Source: Modestobacter sp. (GTDB lineage: Bacteria; Actinomycetota; Actinomycetes; Mycobacteriales; Geodermatophilaceae). Taken from it: a stretch of DNA of 17,690 bases. Below the pieces are notes generated by a model that worked only from the letters and a program-made list of their open reading frames with translations, ran no database searches and was not told the DNA's origin. Position 1 is the first letter of the stretch. Every line of letters begins with the position of its first letter. The stretch spans positions 1 through 17,690 of the forward strand of contig JAOPVN010000352.1 of assembly GCA_025966175.1 (NCBI GenBank), in the 5' to 3' direction. Both the position numbers and the translations under genes were made by a program. Of this stretch, positions 14,360 through 17,690 are shown piece by piece.

Positions 14360-16144
14360 GTGCCGCGAACGACGGCTGGGCCGCAGCTGCCCCTCGACGT
14401 CCGCCACCGGGACGGCGCCGGGCAGCCGGACGCCGACCTGGTCGCCGGCGTGCTGGACGCGCTGCCCTCGCCCACGGTCCTGATCGATCCCGACGGCACG
14501 ATCCTGCTGGTCAACTCGGCGTGGGCCGCCTCCGGCGACCTGCTCGAGGACGACCGCCTCGAGGTCGGGGTCGGTGGCAACTACTTCGAGGTGATGCTCA
14601 GCCTCTCCGACGACGCGGTGAACCACGAGCGCATCGAGCAACTGCGCGCCCTCTCGCAGGGGTTGCGCAAGCGGGTCTCCGCCGACTACGCGCTGAGCAC
14701 GGTGACCGGCGTGCGCTGGTTCCACCTGCAGGCCTCCCGCGCCGACGAGTCCGGCCGGGTCGTCGTCACCCACACCGACGTGACCTCGCGGGTCGAGGCC
14801 GAGCAGGCGTCGGCCTGGCAGGCCCGGCACGACCACCTCACCGACCTGCCCAACCGGGCGCACCTGCACGAGCTGATCAACTCCGAGTTGCGCCGCGACC
14901 GGGAGCCGGTCACCGTGCTGTTCCTCGACGTCGACGGCTTCAAGGACGTCAACGACACCCTGGGCCACGAGGTCGGCGACGGCCTGCTGCGGGAGCTGGC
15001 CGGCCGGCTGAGCAGCCACACCCGCGGCGAGGACACCGTGGGCCGGCTGGGTGGTGACGAGTTCGTCGTGCTGTGCCGGAACTGCGACGTCGACGGCGCG
15101 CTGGCGCTGGCCGAGCGCTTCCAGGCCACCTTCGACGAGCCCTTCCAGCTCGGTGAACGCAACACCCGGCTCACCGTGAGCATCGGCGTCGCGACCGCGC
15201 CCGGCGGGAACAGCGACGTGCGGTCCACCGACCTGGTGCGCGACGCCGACCTCGCCATGTACGCGGCCAAGAGCGCCGGCCGCAACCGGGTCCGGGTCTT
15301 CAGCCCCGACCTGCGCTCCGCCGTCGAGCAGCGGGTGCTCGTCGCCGCCGAACTGCGCGAGGCGATCGACGCGGGCCAGCTCGTCCTGCACTACCAGCCG
15401 GTCATGCACCTGCCCACCGGCGAGGTGAGCGGCGTCGAGGCGCTGGTCCGCTGGCAGCACCCCGAGCGCGGTCTGGTCATGCCCTGCGACTTCATCCCGC
15501 TGGCCGAGCAGAACGGCATCGTCGTCCCGCTCACCCGGTGGGTGCTCGGGGAGGCGACCCGGCAGACGGTTGCCTGGGAGCAGCTGGGGCTCACGCTCGT
15601 CACCGGGGTCAACATCAGCGCCGCACACTTCGGCACCGGCACGCTGGTCGCCGACGTCCACGACGCGCTGACCGCCGCCGAGCTGGCCCCCGAGCGGCTG
15701 GTGCTGGAGCTCACCGAGACCAGCGTCGCGGAGGACCCGCTGCGCGCCGCCGCCCAGTTCGCCCAGCTGCGGATCTCCGGCGTCGAGGTCTCCATCGACG
15801 ACTTCGGCAGCGGCTTCTCCTCGCTCAGCCAGCTGGTCTCCATCCCGGCCGGCGTGCTCAAGCTGGACCGCAGCCTCGTCGCCGGCACCGAGACGCGGCG
15901 CAGCGAGTCCGCCGCCGCGATCGCCGCCGTCGTCGGCCTGGCGACGGCGTGTGGGATGCGCAGCCTCGCCGAGGGCGTGGAGACCGCCGACCAGCTCGAC
16001 CTGGTGCGGGAGCTGGGCTGCACGTACGCGCAGGGCTTCCACATCGCGCGGCCCATGCCGGCCGCCGAGCTGCCCGGCTGGCTGGCCCGGCGCCCCTCGC
16101 CGGCCGGCCGACGCGCCTCGACGGCGCACCTGCAGTCCGCCTGA
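14360..16144 (+). CDS. PAS-GGDEF-EAL cyclic-di-GMP synthase/phosphodiesterase
   Basis: This 594-residue signalling protein would make and/or degrade the second messenger c-di-GMP. A PAS-like sensor domain occupies about residues 25-145 (P-S-P-T-V-L-I-D-P-D-G-T-I-L-L-V-N at its start). A GGDEF domain follows at about 152-310 with intact GGDEF (231-235) and an RxxD inhibitory site (R222-G-E-D225) exactly five residues before it. The EAL domain covers about 330-575, with EAL at 360-362, E-L-T-E, the D-D-F-G-S-G-F-S-S-L loop, L-K-L-D and A-E-G-V-E-T. All residues expected for catalysis are visible in both domains, so both activities are plausible. No membrane helix is present, so it is likely cytosolic. 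The start is the GTG after a strong ribosome binding site. A link to the nearby Tad pilus genes is possible but untested. Confidence 0.95.
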   Translation: MPRTTAGPQLPLDVRHRDGAGQPDADLVAGVLDALPSPTVLIDPDGTILLVNSAWAASGDLLEDDRLEVGVGGNYFEVMLSLSDDAVNHERIEQLRALSQGLRKRVSADYALSTVTGVRWFHLQASRADESGRVVVTHTDVTSRVEAEQASAWQARHDHLTDLPNRAHLHELINSELRRDREPVTVLFLDVDGFKDVNDTLGHEVGDGLLRELAGRLSSHTRGEDTVGRLGGDEFVVLCRNCDVDGALALAERFQATFDEPFQLGERNTRLTVSIGVATAPGGNSDVRSTDLVRDADLAMYAAKSAGRNRVRVFSPDLRSAVEQRVLVAAELREAIDAGQLVLHYQPVMHLPTGEVSGVEALVRWQHPERGLVMPCDFIPLAEQNGIVVPLTRWVLGEATRQTVAWEQLGLTLVTGVNISAAHFGTGTLVADVHDALTAAELAPERLVLELTETSVAEDPLRAAAQFAQLRISGVEVSIDDFGSGFSSLSQLVSIPAGVLKLDRSLVAGTETRRSESAAAIAAVVGLATACGMRSLAEGVETADQLDLVRELGCTYAQGFHIARPMPAAELPGWLARRPSPAGRRASTAHLQSA

Positions 16145-16190
16145 CCACCCGGTTTGCGAGCGGCCGCCGGGCCGACGAGGGTGGTCGGTC

Positions 16191-17138
16191 GTGCGCGCGA
16201 CGAGAACCCGGCTGGCCGTGGTGGGCCTCGCCGTCCTGCTGACCGCCGGCTGCGGCAGTGACCAGCGCCCGGCGGCCGATGCCGTCGGCAGCTCCACACC
16301 GGCGGCCGCACCGACGACGGAGACGGCCCCGCCCACCCCGACGCAGCTCGAGCTGCCCGGCGGCGGCACCCAGGTCTTCCCCGGCCGGCGGCTGATCGGC
16401 TTCTCCGGCGCCCCGAGCTCGGCGGCCCTGGGCCCGATGACCGGCGACCTCGCAGCCGCAGCCGAGCAGCTGCGCCAGCAGGCCGTGCCCTACGGCGCCG
16501 ACCGGGCCGTGCTGCCGACCTTCGAGCTCATCGCCACCACGGCGCACCCCACCCCTGGACCGGCGGGCACCTACGCGACCTCCGTCGACGACGCGGTGGT
16601 GCAGCAGTACCTGGACGCGGCCCGGGCGGCCGGCGCGATCCTGCTGCTGGGCATCCAGCCCGGCACCGGGGACTTTCTGCCCGCCGTCCAGCACTACGAG
16701 CGGTGGCTCACCGAGCCCGACGTCGGGGTGGCGCTGGACCCGGAGTGGGCGGTGGACGCGGGCGAGGTGCCCGGGGACGTCTTCGGCTCCACCACCGGCG
16801 CGGAGCTCGACAGCATCTCCGCCTACCTCGACGGGCTGGTCACCGCCCACCGGCTGCCGCAGAAGGTGATGGTCTACCACCAGCTGCACGCCGACATCGT
16901 CTCCGGCCAGGAGGCCCTGCTCGACCGGCCCGGCGTGGCCGTGGTCAAGAGCGTCGACGGGATCGGGGCCGCGGCCGACAAGGTGGCCACCTACCAGCGC
17001 GTGATCGTCGGGACGCCGCCGTTCGTGCACATCGGGTTCAAGCTCTTCTACGAGGAGGACACCCGCTCGGGCCCGTTGATGACGCCCGAGGAGGTGCTCG
17101 CGCTGGTACCGCAGCCGGAGTACGTCCTCTACGAGTGA
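16191..17138 (+). CDS. Secreted lipoprotein of unknown function
   Basis: This 315-residue protein has an N-terminal lipoprotein signal: RATRTR, a hydrophobic stretch, then the lipobox L-T-A-G-C with Cys21. A Ser/Thr/Pro/Ala-rich linker follows to about residue 60. The mature domain alternates short hydrophobic strands (LIGFSG, LPTFELIA, ILLLGIQ, VGVALDPEWAV, KVMVYHQL, VAVVKSVDG, HIGFKLFYEED) with helices, the rhythm of a TIM barrel. The strand-end acidic residues in ALDPEW and FYEED could be catalytic, as in glycoside hydrolase-like folds, but no family is recognised. GAGG lies about ten bases before the GTG start. It lies 46 bases after the GGDEF-EAL gene, so co-transcription is possible. 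It is probably cell-surface attached. Confidence 0.8.
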   Translation: MRATRTRLAVVGLAVLLTAGCGSDQRPAADAVGSSTPAAAPTTETAPPTPTQLELPGGGTQVFPGRRLIGFSGAPSSAALGPMTGDLAAAAEQLRQQAVPYGADRAVLPTFELIATTAHPTPGPAGTYATSVDDAVVQQYLDAARAAGAILLLGIQPGTGDFLPAVQHYERWLTEPDVGVALDPEWAVDAGEVPGDVFGSTTGAELDSISAYLDGLVTAHRLPQKVMVYHQLHADIVSGQEALLDRPGVAVVKSVDGIGAAADKVATYQRVIVGTPPFVHIGFKLFYEEDTRSGPLMTPEEVLALVPQPEYVLYE

Positions 17139-17140
17139 GC

Positions 17141-17428
17141 TCAGCCCGGTTCGCCACGCAGCTTCCGGCGGGCGACGACCACCAGGTCGACCAGGGCCAC
17201 GGCGGCCAGCACGAGCAGGACGACGGGGAACACCACCGGGACGTCGGCGCCGAACGCGAGGACGGCGAAGACGACGCAGATCACCAGCCCGAAGGCCGCC
17301 AGCACCAGGCGCAGGGTCAGTGCGCTCTGCGCGGGAGCCGCCCCGCCGATGCCCGCCGTGGGGTCGTGGTGGTCGGGCAGACCCCGCGCGTAGTCGCTTC
17401 GGTTCCGGCGCTGCCGACCCTCGTTCAT
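17141..17428 (-). CDS. Small two-helix membrane protein (possibly DUF6343-like)
   Basis: This 95-residue protein has an Arg-rich hydrophilic N-terminus of about 38 residues, then two hydrophobic helices (about 41-59 and 65-86) and a short basic tail (ARRKLRG). It resembles small actinobacterial membrane proteins labelled DUF6343, a resemblance from memory only. The ATG at 17428 is chosen because the only upstream in-frame start in view (17530) would run across the divergent prfB promoter and start. AGG-type bases before 17428 are a weak ribosome binding site. It converges on the lipoprotein gene with two bases between stops. Function is unknown. Confidence 0.7.
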   Translation of the reverse strand: MNEGRQRRNRSDYARGLPDHHDPTAGIGGAAPAQSALTLRLVLAAFGLVICVVFAVLAFGADVPVVFPVVLLVLAAVALVDLVVVARRKLRGEPG

Positions 17429-17460
17429 GCCTGCCTGAGGTACCCACTGGTGCGGCGCAC

Positions 17461-17466
17461 TACCCT
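17461..17466 (+). promoter_or_regulatory. Probable -10 element of a leaderless prfB promoter
   Basis: TACCCT matches the actinobacterial TAnnnT -10 pattern and lies eight bases before the prfB GTG. Transcription would therefore begin at or next to the start codon. No ribosome binding site is visible between it and the GTG, which fits a leaderless mRNA. No clear -35 element is seen. Confidence 0.45.
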
Positions 17467-17474
17467 GGATCGAC

Positions 17475-17690
17475 GTGGCCGCTGACTTCTCCGTCGTCCT
17501 GGACGAACTCGACACGACCTTGAAGTCCATCGAGGCTGTGATGCGGGTCGACGACCTGCGTCGCGAGGTCGCCGACCTGGAGGAGAAGGTCGCCGCGCCG
17601 GACCTCTGGAACGACGTCGAGGCCGCCCAGGCACTGACTTCCCGCCTGTCCTACCTGCAGGGTGACCTCCGCCGGGTGGAGGAGCTGCGC
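17475..17690 (+). CDS. prfB: Peptide chain release factor 2 (RF2), N-terminal part, runs off window
   Basis: The first 72 codons of prfB are present. RF2 reads UGA and UAA stop codons and triggers release of the finished protein at the ribosome. The N-terminal coiled-coil region matches the family: LDELDTTLKSIEAV, then L-R-R-E-V-A-D-L-E-E-K-V-A-A-P-D-L-W-N-D, where P-D-L-W-N-D corresponds to the conserved P-x-[VL]-W in bacterial RF2. The frame runs without a break through the zone where many bacteria carry the autoregulatory +1 frameshift (about codon 26), so that control is absent here. The start is the GTG at 17475. No ribosome binding site is seen. Confidence 0.93.
   Translation, partial: MAADFSVVLDELDTTLKSIEAVMRVDDLRREVADLEEKVAAPDLWNDVEAAQALTSRLSYLQGDLRRVEELR

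Noticed and set aside
13315..15057. Plus-strand open frame bridging the ABC ATPase end, the small minus-strand genes and the GGDEF gene
   Set aside because: It runs out of frame through three confident genes and has Arg/Pro-rich translation without motifs.
14285..16369. Long minus-strand open frame opposite the GGDEF-EAL gene
   Set aside because: The plus strand carries unmistakable GGDEF and EAL motifs. The opposite frame has biased composition and no domain.
17429..17530. Longer N-terminus for the two-helix membrane protein
   Set aside because: It would place its start inside prfB codons and cover the likely prfB promoter. The added residues have no recognisable signal.

Overview
This is a high-GC window with strong G/C preference at third codon positions, frequent GTG starts, short 4-base (GTGA/ATGA) overlaps between genes, and an actinobacterial-type Tad pilus locus. 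It comes from an actinobacterium. The protein style suggests the Geodermatophilaceae (Blastococcus/Geodermatophilus-like), but that family placement is an impression and was not tested.

Region 1 (1-3434, plus strand) is the downstream part of a tad (tight adherence/Flp-type pilus) operon. It holds the C-terminal end of the TadA/CpaF motor ATPase, the TadB and TadC inner-membrane platform proteins, a small Flp-pilin-like protein, and two TadE-like pseudopilins. The genes abut or overlap, so they are almost certainly one transcript whose beginning lies left of the window.

Region 2 (3419-13430) is the most coherent metabolic unit. A MurR/RpiR-type regulator (minus strand) is divergent from a seven-gene plus-strand operon. 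In order the operon encodes an isoaspartyl peptidase/type 2 asparaginase, an M19-type dipeptidase, a peptide-binding lipoprotein, an M20D amidohydrolase, two Dpp/Opp-type permeases, and one protein with two fused ABC ATPase halves. Together they look like a complete system that imports small unusual peptides or acylated amino acids and breaks them down by three chemistries: isopeptide cleavage, dipeptide cleavage, and N-acyl amide cleavage. The set recalls the Escherichia coli iaaA-gsiABCD glutathione-importer locus, which also joins an isoaspartyl peptidase to a fused double ATPase, with two hydrolases and a regulator added. The 395-base divergent gap holds an A+T-rich patch with an operator-like inverted repeat, several hairpins, and a leader that could fold over the ribosome binding site of the first gene.

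Region 3 (13435-14162, minus strand) holds three tiny co-directional genes of unknown function: a 77-residue protein with two CxxC pairs, a 37-residue acidic protein, and a 78-residue protein.

Region 4 (14360-17690) holds a PAS-GGDEF-EAL cyclic-di-GMP enzyme with all recognisable catalytic motifs intact. It is followed by a secreted lipoprotein of unknown function, then a convergent small two-helix membrane protein, then the start of prfB (peptide release factor 2), which runs off the right edge and looks leaderless. No tRNA, rRNA, CRISPR array, insertion sequence or prophage gene was seen.
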